A DNA stretch of 64,000 bases, from the NCBI GenBank assembly GCA_002753135.1, contig PDZV01000002.1, positions 172,634 through 236,633 of the forward strand, written 5' to 3'. A program made the translations under genes and the position numbers. Shown here one piece after another: positions 17,879 to 26,055 of the stretch. The notes below the pieces were generated by a model. It saw nothing but the letters and a program-made list of their open reading frames with translations, did no database searches and was not told the origin of the DNA. Source of the DNA: Magnetococcales bacterium WMHbinv6. GTDB lineage: Bacteria > Pseudomonadota > Magnetococcia > Magnetococcales > Magnetaquicoccaceae. Position 1 is the first letter of the stretch; each line of letters opens with the position of its first letter.

Positions 17879-18754
17879 ATGGCTATCACCATTACCAGCA
17901 ACAGTGCTGCCTCGACAACGGCTTATCATCTATACCGTGCCAACGACTCTTTGAAAAGTTCGTATGATCGGCTTACGTCAGGATTGCGTCTCAATCGGGC
18001 CAAAGATGATGTGGCCGGTTTTGCCATCTCCACCCGGATGGAAACGGCCATTCGTGAACGGAACACCACCATCAAAAATGTCAACGATGCCATCGCCATG
18101 ACCCAGGTGGCAGACAACGGTCTACAGGAGGGGGCTTTCTTGTTGCAACGGATGACCGAACTGGCCGTCCAGGCGGCCAACGGCACCGCCAGCAGCAGTG
18201 ATCGTCAATCGTTGGATGATGAGTTCAGCCAATTAAAAGCCCAATTGGACCATCTGGCCAATCATGTCACCTTCAACAATCAAAAGTTGTTGGACAGCTC
18301 AATGAGCGGCAAAAAAATTGAAATCGGTGGTGCCACTGGCAGTGCGGGTACCCTGGAATGGCTCTCCACCAACAGCAGTTCGGCGCAATTGAGTAGCAGC
18401 GAAGGGGTTTTCAGCTCCTGGTGGTCGGCTGCCGACGGTTCAGCCCTGAGCCAGCCCTCCATCCTGACGCAAAGCGATGCCGAAACGGCAATTGCCACCT
18501 TGTCGAGCGCAATCGGCAATATTGCCACGCAAAGAACCCGCATCGGTGCCTTTGAAAATCGCCTGCAGGCCATTGCTAGTGTGCTGTCTCAATCCTCCAT
18601 TGAGTTGAGTTCGGCCCGCTCGAAAATTCGCGATGCCGACATGGCCGACGAAATGTCGAAAATGACCTCCCATTCCATCGTGCAGAATGCCAGCGCCGCT
18701 CTGTTGGCGCAAGCCAATCAACAACCGACCCTGGCCATGAAGCTCTTTTCCTGA
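17879..18754 (+). CDS. Flagellin
   Basis: The 291-residue protein has both conserved flagellin ends: an N-terminal D0/D1 region with SLKSSYDRLTSGLRLNRAKDDVAGF and a C-terminal D1/D0 region with QTRIGAFENRL-like and SARSKIRDADMADEMSKMTSHSI motifs. The central variable part is short, so the filament subunit is compact. It is exported by the flagellar type III system and polymerises into the filament. AGAGG lies about 11 nt before the ATG. Serine-rich patches in the middle could be glycosylation sites; a glycosyltransferase-like gene is nearby. Confidence 0.95.
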   Translation: MAITITSNSAASTTAYHLYRANDSLKSSYDRLTSGLRLNRAKDDVAGFAISTRMETAIRERNTTIKNVNDAIAMTQVADNGLQEGAFLLQRMTELAVQAANGTASSSDRQSLDDEFSQLKAQLDHLANHVTFNNQKLLDSSMSGKKIEIGGATGSAGTLEWLSTNSSSAQLSSSEGVFSSWWSAADGSALSQPSILTQSDAETAIATLSSAIGNIATQRTRIGAFENRLQAIASVLSQSSIELSSARSKIRDADMADEMSKMTSHSIVQNASAALLAQANQQPTLAMKLFS

Positions 18755-18765
18755 TCGGGCGTTCG

Positions 18766-19725
18766 ATGCAGCACCGTTTCACAAACCTCCGGCACCCTGG
18801 CAGCCTGTTGTTGCTGCTGGGGTGCTGTTTTTGGCTGATGCCCGGTGCAGCTCTGGCCAACAAGGGGGGCAGTGAAGAACCACCGGCCCGGATGACCGCT
18901 GAGCTGTTTGTCGGCAACCGTTTGCCGACGCAGGACAGCAGCGGGCGCAGCGAACGGCTGCTGCGCCTGATCCAGCGGCATGACCAGCAACCGCCACCCG
19001 GCTGGAGCGAACAGGTGGCCCGTTTGCGCCCTTTGCCGCCGCAGGAGCAGTTGCGGGCTGCCCATCAGTTCATCAATCAGCGGGTGCGTTATCTGGACCA
19101 TGGCAACGCCTGGCAGACGCCACGAGAGGCGTTTGCCAGGGGCGGTGTCTGTGTCGAGTTTGCCGTCAGTAAAATGTTGCTGCTGCGCGATGCCGGTTTC
19201 AACGAGGCGGCGTTGCGGGTAGTCACCCTGCGCCCCTTGCCGCCACACGGCGTCTATCATGTGGTACTGCTGGCCCGCCTGGCGGATGGTACCATCTATG
19301 TGCTGGATTCACCGGAGCGGGCGCAGTCGGCGGATATTGTCCCTTTGTCGGCCTATCGGGAGCGGATTCGACCTGTGGTCTGGGCCGGTTGGCGCGGCGG
19401 CTATAGCAGCAACGATCTGGCCCAAACAGGAGATTTTTCTGCCTATCTCGGCAGACAAGGCCGCTCGTCAGCGTTTGGCCCGGATCGCACCTCGCGCTTT
19501 GCCACCGGCGACCGGCTGGTGGATATTGCCGCCGATCTGCGCCTGGTCCGCCCCGGTGAAAAACCGCTGACTGCCGCCGAACGGCACCGTCTGGCCCAAT
19601 TGCGCCGCTATTATCACGATCCCATTCCGGCCAACGGTGCAGGATTGAGCGCTGCCGAACGGCAAAAACTCAACGGCATTCGGGCTCGTCTGGATCTGGA
19701 TGAGTGGAATCTGCGCGCTCGTTAA
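18766..19725 (+). CDS. Bacterial transglutaminase-like cysteine peptidase (BTLCP)
   Basis: The 319-residue exported protein has a signal peptide (about residues 10-31, LLLLLGCCFWLMPGAALA) and a BTLCP domain. The likely catalytic triad is cysteine 129 in GGVCVEFAVSK, histidine 165 in VYHVVLLA and aspartate 181 in VLDSP. LapG-type members of this family cleave large adhesins in the periplasm; whether that applies here is unknown. It follows flagellin by 11 nt and may be co-transcribed. Its last 56 bases overlap the 3' end of the convergent TPR gene. Confidence 0.85.
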   Translation: MQHRFTNLRHPGSLLLLLGCCFWLMPGAALANKGGSEEPPARMTAELFVGNRLPTQDSSGRSERLLRLIQRHDQQPPPGWSEQVARLRPLPPQEQLRAAHQFINQRVRYLDHGNAWQTPREAFARGGVCVEFAVSKMLLLRDAGFNEAALRVVTLRPLPPHGVYHVVLLARLADGTIYVLDSPERAQSADIVPLSAYRERIRPVVWAGWRGGYSSNDLAQTGDFSAYLGRQGRSSAFGPDRTSRFATGDRLVDIAADLRLVRPGEKPLTAAERHRLAQLRRYYHDPIPANGAGLSAAERQKLNGIRARLDLDEWNLRAR

Positions 19726-21421
19726 ACAGTATTCCAGTTGCCAAAGCCTGCCGCAACGCCCCCACCAGCTCCAAAATCACCGCATCCCACTTGCCAACCT
19801 GCTGCTGACGAAACAGCCGCATAACGCCCGGATACCAGGGCGAGTCGCTGCGCGCCAGCAACCAGCGCCAATCGGTACTGTGGCGCGGCAACAACAACCA
19901 GCAGGGTTTGCCCAGGGCGGCACAGAGATGGGCCACGGCGCTGTCGACGGTCACCACCCCCTGCAGCTGACTGATGATGGCGGCAGTGTCGGCAAAATCG
20001 TTGATGCGGCTGCCCAAGGCCAACAGCGGTTGTTGAGCGGCAAGAGCGGCACACTCGGCTTCTCCGCCGCCCATTTGCAGAGAGACCCAGCGAATCTCCC
20101 GCATCTGCCACAACGGGGCCAGCAGCGTAAGCGACGGTATAGAGCGGTGCCGGTCGTTGCGGTGTTGTGCCGAGCCTTGCCACAGCAAGCCGAGCTTTAT
20201 TCCCGCTGCAGGCAGTTCAGCCTGCCAAAGGGGCAGCCGCTCCGGGGCTGCTGCGAGATAGGGCAGCTCAACCTGCAAGGCCGCCTCCGTGGCAAGCGCC
20301 AGACGGTGGGGCAGACTCATCAGGCTGAGCCAGCGATCATGCGGCGGCACACGCTCCTCTTCCGGGTCGGCCAGCAGCAGATCGATGCCAGGCAGCCCCT
20401 GCAACAGAGGATAGAGGGGGGTGGGACAGAGCATGGTCACACGGCGCACCCCCTCTTGCCGCAGCCGCGACACAAACCGACAAAATTGGATGGTATCGCC
20501 AAACCCCTGTTCACAGAGCAGCAACAGAGAGAGACCGGCCACAGACTCTCCCGCCTGCCACTGCGGAAAAGGCCATGACGGGGGGGGGTGTTGACGCTGT
20601 CCGGGCAAAAAACGGGCTTCGTAGTGTTGCCACCCCTCCTGATAGCGCCCCTGCTGCAACAACAGCAACGCCAGATGCCAGCGGGCTTCGCCGTGATCGG
20701 GAAGCCGTTCGAGTAGTTGACGGTAGCACTGTTCTGCCTCCGGCAGGCGGCGTTGCTCCTGCAGCAGGATGCCGTAGTTGCAGAGGATGACCGGATGGTG
20801 GGGTTCTCTCTTCAGGGCGTGACGATAGCAGGTTGCGGCCTCCTGATTATGGCCATTTTTCAGCAGCAGGTTGCCAAGATTGGCCCAATAATCGCCCTGC
20901 TCTGGGGCCAGCCGTACCGCCTCCTGCAGGGCAAAACGGGCCTCGTCCAGCAGGTCGAGGCGCTGCAGGAGCAGACCCAGATTGTTCCAGGCCTTGGCAT
21001 GGTTTGGCTGCAACCGCACCACCTGCTGATAGCCAGCACGGGCCTCTGGCAAGCGCTGCGCCTGTTGCAGCAAATTGGCCAGATTGTACCAGGCTTCGCT
21101 GTGGTCCGGGTGCCTCTCGATCAACCGCCGGTAACAGGTCTCGGCGTCGGCATGGTGTTGTTCCTGTAACAGATAGGCCAGGCGAAACAGCCCCTCGGCA
21201 TGGTCCGCTTCAAGGGAGAGCAGACGGCGGCAATAGCTTTCCGCCAGCTGCAAACTGCCCTGCTGTTGCGCCTCTGCGGCCAGTTGCAGCGCACAGGCCG
21301 CCACACAGGCCTTGAGTGCCGCATGGTCTGGAAAAGCGCACAACAGCTGCTCGGCAACCTCCAGGGCTTGCTGAAAGGCTCTGTTTTGCAAAAGAAGCAG
21401 CAGCTGATCGCTGCTTACCAT
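19670..21421 (-). CDS. TPR-repeat glycosyltransferase-like protein
   Basis: The 583-residue protein starts with about eight tetratricopeptide repeats (residues 10-285; repeated forms such as EAWYNLANLLQQAQRLPEA). A C-terminal GT-B-like half follows with LLLCEQGFGDTIQFCRF, DRHRSIP and VDSAVAHLCAALGKPCWLLLPRHSTDWRW, typical of TPR proteins with a GT9/GT41-like end. Such proteins often modify flagellin or surface glycans, and flagellin lies nearby. I chose ATG 21421 because any longer form would run into tRNA-Arg. It overlaps the protease gene by 56 bases at the 3' ends. Confidence 0.85.
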   Translation of the reverse strand: MVSSDQLLLLLQNRAFQQALEVAEQLLCAFPDHAALKACVAACALQLAAEAQQQGSLQLAESYCRRLLSLEADHAEGLFRLAYLLQEQHHADAETCYRRLIERHPDHSEAWYNLANLLQQAQRLPEARAGYQQVVRLQPNHAKAWNNLGLLLQRLDLLDEARFALQEAVRLAPEQGDYWANLGNLLLKNGHNQEAATCYRHALKREPHHPVILCNYGILLQEQRRLPEAEQCYRQLLERLPDHGEARWHLALLLLQQGRYQEGWQHYEARFLPGQRQHPPPSWPFPQWQAGESVAGLSLLLLCEQGFGDTIQFCRFVSRLRQEGVRRVTMLCPTPLYPLLQGLPGIDLLLADPEEERVPPHDRWLSLMSLPHRLALATEAALQVELPYLAAAPERLPLWQAELPAAGIKLGLLWQGSAQHRNDRHRSIPSLTLLAPLWQMREIRWVSLQMGGGEAECAALAAQQPLLALGSRINDFADTAAIISQLQGVVTVDSAVAHLCAALGKPCWLLLPRHSTDWRWLLARSDSPWYPGVMRLFRQQQVGKWDAVILELVGALRQALATGILFNERADSTHPDPDEPECR

Positions 21422-21535
21422 TTCATCACCATCTACTGTTGCCCAATAACAGGTATTATTTATGAACCGGGCACTATGCGGGCAGTGAAACAAAAACGAC
21501 CACCGCGTGTGTGGTCGCAAGATTGGATCCTGAAT

Positions 21536-21612
21536 TGGTACACGGTATTGGATTCGAACCAATGACCTTTGGCTTCGGAGGCCAACGCTCTATCCAACTG
21601 AGCTAACCGTGC
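21536..21612 (-). tRNA. tRNA-Arg (CCG anticodon)
   Basis: The minus strand folds as a cloverleaf: acceptor GCACGGT pairing with ACCGTGT (one G-U), D arm TAGCTCAGTTGGATAGAGC, anticodon stem TTGGC/GCCAA around the loop CTCCGAA with anticodon CCG, T arm TTGGTTCGAATCCAA, and an encoded CCA (21538-21536). It reads the arginine codon CGG. Confidence 0.97.
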
Positions 21613-21764
21613 CGAGGAGAAGTGGCAGTCACTATAGAAACCGGAGTCCCGCTTGTCAAAGGGATGAATGAGGCTTGACAAAAAGAGTCCCCTCCTTTTA
21701 GCCTGTGCGCCATGTCTGCTTGGCCTGTGCTTGGCCGTAAAACCCCTATGGAGTCGCTGTGACC

Positions 21765-22094
21765 ATGAATCAAGATATCGTGCAAACCTCGGATGGCACC
21801 TTTGAACAGGACGTACTGAAATCAGAATTGCCGGTTTTGGTGGATTTTTGGGCTGAATGGTGCGGCCCGTGCAAACAAATCGGCCCCTTCCTCGACGATA
21901 TGGCTGGCGATTTTAAAGGTCGCCTTACCGTCGCCAAACTCAATATCGACCATAACCCCAACACCCCAGGTCGCTACGGTGTGCGTGGTATTCCTACCCT
22001 GATGCTGTTCAAAAATGGTGAGATCGAAGCGACCAAAATCGGTGCCTTGCCCAAAACCAAACTCTACGAATGGGTTGAGGGTGCCTTGGCTTGA
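21765..22094 (+). CDS. trxA: Thioredoxin
   Basis: A 109-residue thioredoxin with the active site FWAEWCGPCKQI, the cis-proline motif GIPTLMLFKNGE and a normal length. It reduces protein disulfides in the cytoplasm and is recharged by thioredoxin reductase. ATG 21765 gives the usual N-terminus; a GTG at 21759 with GGAG 5 nt upstream is an equally plausible start. A strong terminator follows the gene. Confidence 0.95.
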   Translation: MNQDIVQTSDGTFEQDVLKSELPVLVDFWAEWCGPCKQIGPFLDDMAGDFKGRLTVAKLNIDHNPNTPGRYGVRGIPTLMLFKNGEIEATKIGALPKTKLYEWVEGALA

Positions 22095-22127
22095 GCCTGA
22101 GAACAGAGACAAAGTGCTGTTGACCGA

Positions 22128-22169
22128 CCGCCATGCGTACACGCTTCAGGTGCGCATGGCGGCTTTTTT
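22128..22169 (+). terminator. Intrinsic terminator after trxA
   Basis: CCGCCATGCG (22128-22137) and CGCATGGCGG (22153-22162) form a perfect 10-bp stem with a 15-base loop, followed by C and six Ts. The hairpin overlaps the last codons of the convergent DUF167 gene. Confidence 0.9.
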
Positions 22170-22502
22170 CGCTTCGGAGGTCGGCAGCAACTGCCAGCGT
22201 TGACAAAAAGCGACCGCCTCTGCTCTGGTCACCGCCTGAATGTGCAGGCGTTTGTCTCGTGCCTGCTCGCCTGCCACCACCTGCACCCGGCTTTTAGCGA
22301 CGCGCAGTTGATCGGCCAGCCAGGCACAGAGCGCCTGATTGGCTGCCCCTTCGACCGGTGGGGCTGTCAGGGCAATTTTGATCGCCGCACCGTGCATGCC
22401 CAACACCGCCACCCGTGACGCCCGTGGCTGCACCCGCACCTCCAGCCACCAATCTTCCCCCTGCCAGCGGCCAGGCAGGCCGTCGTCGCTGCGCTCATCC
22501 AT
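22146..22502 (-). CDS. DUF167 (YggU) family protein
   Basis: The 118-residue protein matches the DUF167/YggU family: EVRVQPRASR near the N-terminus and the core IKIALTAPPVEGAANQAL, with KSRVQVVAGEQARDKRL after it. Function is unknown; the family is small, soluble and widespread. It overlaps yggT by 8 bases and closes the yggS-proC-yggT cluster, a common arrangement. The last codons lie inside the trxA terminator hairpin. Confidence 0.92.
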   Translation of the reverse strand: MDERSDDGLPGRWQGEDWWLEVRVQPRASRVAVLGMHGAAIKIALTAPPVEGAANQALCAWLADQLRVAKSRVQVVAGEQARDKRLHIQAVTRAEAVAFCQRWQLLPTSEAKKAAMRT

Positions 22503-23085
22503 GCCACATCAGGCGAAAGCTGACATCCTGCAACAAAGCCAACACCACCAACAACCCCAAAGCGGCCACCAGCGGCGAAACATCCAGACCATAGACCGTC
22601 GGCATGCGGGGACGCAACCAGCGCATCAACGGCTCGGTGGCCTGAAATATAAAGCGCAGAAAGGGGTTGGCCAGATTGATACGCATCGGTCGGCCACGAC
22701 GGAAGGCAAACCAGGAACGAATGTGCAAGCCACCGCGCACGAACAACAACAACAAATAAAAGGTCAACAACAGGTGCAGCAGCGTGATCGCCTCCAGCAG
22801 CAGGGAGGAGAGTGCCACGTTACCACGGGCCATGCCGGCGACCAGCCGTTGCAACAACGACAAACCCAACAGGGCAACAATCGGCGACAGATCCAACCCT
22901 GCCACCGCCGGCAGCAGACGCCGCAGCGGCTCCAAAACCGGATCGGTGGCCCGCACCAAAAATTGCACAATCGGATTATAGGGATCCGGATTGACCCAGG
23001 AGAGCAGCACCCGGATCAAAATCATCCAGGTATAAACCCCCAAGGCAAAATCCAGCAACAGCATCACTGAACCAAGTATACCCAT
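22495..23085 (-). CDS. YggT family membrane protein
   Basis: A 196-residue integral membrane protein with two similar halves, each having a hydrophobic helix pair and the family motif (VNPDPYNPIVQFLVRATDPVLEPLRR in the first half; NLANPFLRFIFQATEP in the second, quoted as short overlapping signatures). YggT proteins are implicated in osmotic tolerance or cell-division positioning in some bacteria. It lies 33 nt downstream of proC and overlaps DUF167. Confidence 0.9.
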   Translation of the reverse strand: MGILGSVMLLLDFALGVYTWMILIRVLLSWVNPDPYNPIVQFLVRATDPVLEPLRRLLPAVAGLDLSPIVALLGLSLLQRLVAGMARGNVALSSLLLEAITLLHLLLTFYLLLLFVRGGLHIRSWFAFRRGRPMRINLANPFLRFIFQATEPLMRWLRPRMPTVYGLDVSPLVAALGLLVVLALLQDVSFRLMWHG

Positions 23086-23118
23086 CTCTCTCTTTCCTGC
23101 CCGTTAACACAGGCCCGT

Positions 23119-23946
23119 TTAAGATTTGCCACTCAAGGTGCGCGACCGTTGCCAGGCGGCCTGGACCGCCTCGATCAGGGCACCCCGTACACCCGCCGTC
23201 TCCAGGCGGATCAAGCCGGCAATGGTGGTCCCGCCCGGCGAAGTCACCTGATTTTTCAGCACGCCCGGATGGGAACCGCTCGCATCCAACAGACGCGCTG
23301 AACCGATCAAAGTCCGAATCGCCAACCGATCGGCCAACGGTCGCGGCAAACCACAGGCCACGCCGCCATCGGAGAGGGCTTCGGCGATCAAATAGACATA
23401 GGCCGGACCCGAACCCGACAGGGCGGTGACCCCATCCATCCACCCTTCGTCTTCGATCTCGACCACCTCGCCGCTGACCTCCAACAGGGCACGGGCGGTC
23501 TGGCGCTGGGCAACACTCAACGATGGGGCCGCATAGAGGGCGGCAATCCCCTCCCCGATCAAGGCCGGGGTGTTGGGCATCACCCGCACCACTGGCTGCC
23601 CAGCGGGCAGCAGCGCTTGCAACTGCGCCAACGCCACACCGGCTGCAATGGAGATCAGCAACTGCCCCGTCTGCCAATCGGCCTGCAGCGCCTGCAATAC
23701 CGACGACACCTTGCCCGGCTTGACCGCCAGAATCACCACCTCTGCGCCACTCTGCACCACGACAGAATTGCTGCCGCTGACACCCACCCCATACTGCGTC
23801 TGCAGCCACTGCTGCCGCCCGTCATCCGGTTCGCTGACCACAATCTGCCGGGCCGCCACGCCCGCCTTGAGCAAGCCCTGAATCATGGCGGCAGCCATAT
23901 TGCCGCCGCCGATAAAACCAATCTTTATCTCCTGCAACCTCATCAT
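23119..23946 (-). CDS. proC: Pyrroline-5-carboxylate reductase
   Basis: The 275-residue enzyme catalyses the last step of proline synthesis, reducing pyrroline-5-carboxylate with NAD(P)H. The Rossmann motif IGFIGGGNMAAAMI is at the N-terminus, followed by VILAVKPG, VRVMPNTPALIGEG, and the ProC signature region with ALSGSGPAYVY and VTSPGGTTIAGL. ATG 23946 is taken as the start; a GTG two codons earlier and a further ATG just after are also possible. It sits between the TPR/SPOR gene and yggT. Confidence 0.95.
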   Translation of the reverse strand: MMRLQEIKIGFIGGGNMAAAMIQGLLKAGVAARQIVVSEPDDGRQQWLQTQYGVGVSGSNSVVVQSGAEVVILAVKPGKVSSVLQALQADWQTGQLLISIAAGVALAQLQALLPAGQPVVRVMPNTPALIGEGIAALYAAPSLSVAQRQTARALLEVSGEVVEIEDEGWMDGVTALSGSGPAYVYLIAEALSDGGVACGLPRPLADRLAIRTLIGSARLLDASGSHPGVLKNQVTSPGGTTIAGLIRLETAGVRGALIEAVQAAWQRSRTLSGKS

Positions 23947-23964
23947 CCCCACCTTTGCCGATCG

Positions 23965-25074
23965 TTAAAATTGTTTGACTTCGTCGGGGGAAAAACCCGA
24001 AGTCGTCAGGCGACGACGGGCCGCTTCCGCCTCCCCGGGTTTGTTGAACGGTCCCACCCACACCCGCAAATGGGTAACACGGTTGATCTCGACCGGTTCG
24101 ACGTAGACCGGCAGTCTCATTTCGCTGACCCGTGCCAAAGCTTTGTCGGCATTGGCCGACTCGCGAAACGATTCAATCTTGAAAGCATAAGAGCCTTTGC
24201 GGTGCGGCGTCGCCGCGCGGACCGGCAGGTCAGGATCGAGGCTGGCATCCAGAATCACCTCGGACAAGGGGTCTGTAACCTCTTCCCGCGTGGAGGCAGA
24301 GGCCGGTTTTTTCCGCTCCTGGCGCGGGGGCGGGCTTGTCGTTGTGCTGACGGCTGCTTTGGGCGACGGTTGCTGCTGCTGGACCCGGTTAAAGTCGACC
24401 GTGGCGGTCAAATCCCGCCCACTCAACATGCGTTGGCGTTCGGCCTGACTCAAAGCGTGCCCATCCCGTTGCACCAATTGAAAAAAAGTACTGAAATCTG
24501 CTGTCGCAGCGTCATGACGATTCTGCAACGTGTGCAGCTGTCCACGATAATAGTAGCCAGCCGGATAGTCGGGATTGAGGCGGATGGCGTTGTTGAAATC
24601 TTCCATGGCCGCTTCGTTCTGATTGAGCTTACTGCGGGCCACGCCCCGATGGTGTATTGCCATAAAATCTTTCGGCTCCAGGGCCACCGCCACATTCAAA
24701 TCGGCCAGTGCCGCACGGGGATTGTTCAGCACCAACCAGACCATTCCTCGTTGTCGATAGGCCAGGGCATGGTCACTCTGCTGCTCGAGGGCATGCTTGC
24801 AATCAGTCAGTGCCTGCTGGGCAAAGTTTGTCTGGCTGGCCGATTTGTTGGCCAAATGTTGCTGATAACGGGCTGTACACCGTCCGCTCAAGGCGGCCAG
24901 TCGGCCCTCTGCGGCAAGATGCGGGTTGCGCAATACCTCGCCAAACAGCGAAACCGCACGATTGAAATCGCCCTGTTCCATCTCTTGCTGGGCCAGCGCC
25001 AGCGGATCGGCGGCATGGGCCACCAGGATCATGCTCCAACAGCCGACCGCCATGCACCACCGCTTTACCCGCAT
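23965..25074 (-). CDS. Exported TPR protein with C-terminal SPOR domain
   Basis: The 369-residue protein has a signal peptide ending near VAHAADP, five to six TPR units (about residues 22-200), a proline- and lysine-rich linker (about 225-290), and a C-terminal SPOR domain (about 295-369) with KIESFRESANADKALARV and LRVWVGPFNKPGEAEAA. SPOR domains bind denuded peptidoglycan at the division septum. The start at ATG 25074 has GGAGGAG just upstream. Its insertion between yggS and proC is notable; role unknown. Confidence 0.85.
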   Translation of the reverse strand: MRVKRWCMAVGCWSMILVAHAADPLALAQQEMEQGDFNRAVSLFGEVLRNPHLAAEGRLAALSGRCTARYQQHLANKSASQTNFAQQALTDCKHALEQQSDHALAYRQRGMVWLVLNNPRAALADLNVAVALEPKDFMAIHHRGVARSKLNQNEAAMEDFNNAIRLNPDYPAGYYYRGQLHTLQNRHDAATADFSTFFQLVQRDGHALSQAERQRMLSGRDLTATVDFNRVQQQQPSPKAAVSTTTSPPPRQERKKPASASTREEVTDPLSEVILDASLDPDLPVRAATPHRKGSYAFKIESFRESANADKALARVSEMRLPVYVEPVEINRVTHLRVWVGPFNKPGEAEAARRRLTTSGFSPDEVKQF

Positions 25075-25099
25075 CTTCTCCTCCTGCCCGCCAATGGAT

Positions 25100-25813
25100 T
25101 TAACGTGGACCGAACAAGGCGCTGCCAACCCGAACCCAGGTTGCCCCTTCTTCGATGGCAACCTCATAATCCTGACTCATGCCCATGGATAGCTCTGCCA
25201 TGCTCACGCCGGAAATTTTTTCTGCTGCCATCTGTCGCGCCAACTGCGCCAGCTGGCGAAAATAGGGTCTTGCCTCTTCGGCGCTGGCCGTCCACGGCGG
25301 GATGGCCATCAACCCTTGTACCTGCAATCCCGGCAGCATGGCGATCTGCCGCAACGCTGGCAACAAGGTTTCCGCCGCCAGGCCATGTTTTTGTGCCTCC
25401 TGGCCCAGGTTGACCTGCAACAAAATCGGCAGGGTACGCCCGACCGGCAGCAGTGCCGACAGCGTCTCTGCCAAAGCCAGCGAATCGACGCTGCTTATCA
25501 TCTGAAACAGCTCCAGCGCCAGCTTGGCCTTGTTGCGCTGCAGAGGACCGATCAGGTGCCACTGCAGCGCCGCCCGTTCTGGTAAAGAGAAGTGGGGCGA
25601 TGCCGCCAGCAGGCTCTGTTTTTCACGGGCCTCCTGCACCCGGTTTTCGCCGAAATGGATCTGCCCTGCCGCCCACAAAGCGGCCATACGTTCCAGAGGC
25701 TGGGTCTTGGAAACCGCCAACAGACGCACCTGTTGCGGATCACGACCACAGCGCCGACAAGCCGCCTCGATCCGTTGCCGAATCTGTTGCCAAGGTTCTT
25801 GCAATGATTCCAT
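25100..25813 (-). CDS. YggS family pyridoxal-phosphate homeostasis protein
   Basis: The 237-residue protein is a YggS/PROSC homologue that binds PLP through the lysine in LLAVSKTQP. Other motifs are HFGENRVQEA, WHLIGPLQRNKAK and the C-terminal SMGMSQDYEVAIEEGATWVRVG. It buffers free PLP and influences amino-acid metabolism. I start it at ATG 25813, where similarity to the family begins; an upstream extension of 50 residues is not family-like. First gene of the yggS-TPR-proC-yggT-DUF167 set. Confidence 0.93.
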   Translation of the reverse strand: MESLQEPWQQIRQRIEAACRRCGRDPQQVRLLAVSKTQPLERMAALWAAGQIHFGENRVQEAREKQSLLAASPHFSLPERAALQWHLIGPLQRNKAKLALELFQMISSVDSLALAETLSALLPVGRTLPILLQVNLGQEAQKHGLAAETLLPALRQIAMLPGLQVQGLMAIPPWTASAEEARPYFRQLAQLARQMAAEKISGVSMAELSMGMSQDYEVAIEEGATWVRVGSALFGPR

Positions 25814-26055
25814 CCTGCCTGCACCCAATGCCCGAAAAAACGCAAAAAAAAGCCTCTCCGGCATCATCATTCCCGTTTCATTCCCGCCTGTCAACGCATA
25901 ACCGCCAGCAGTTGCCCGTACCATTCCCATCATTGAATTTAATGAAACTCTGTTCCAGTCCATTTACCCATCGTGGGCAACTGTGTTAAACAGGGGTCGC
26001 CGACCTGCGCAACAGGGTACGGCGAGCGTTTGCCTCCTGACGAGAAGATGCCATC

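Noticed and set aside
21422..21562. N-terminal extension of the TPR glycosyltransferase-like gene
   Set aside because: It would run through the 3' part of tRNA-Arg and gives a non-family N-terminus.
23617..25413. Plus-strand open frame of 598 codons
   Set aside because: Antisense across proC, the TPR/SPOR gene and part of yggS; all three minus-strand genes have family motifs.
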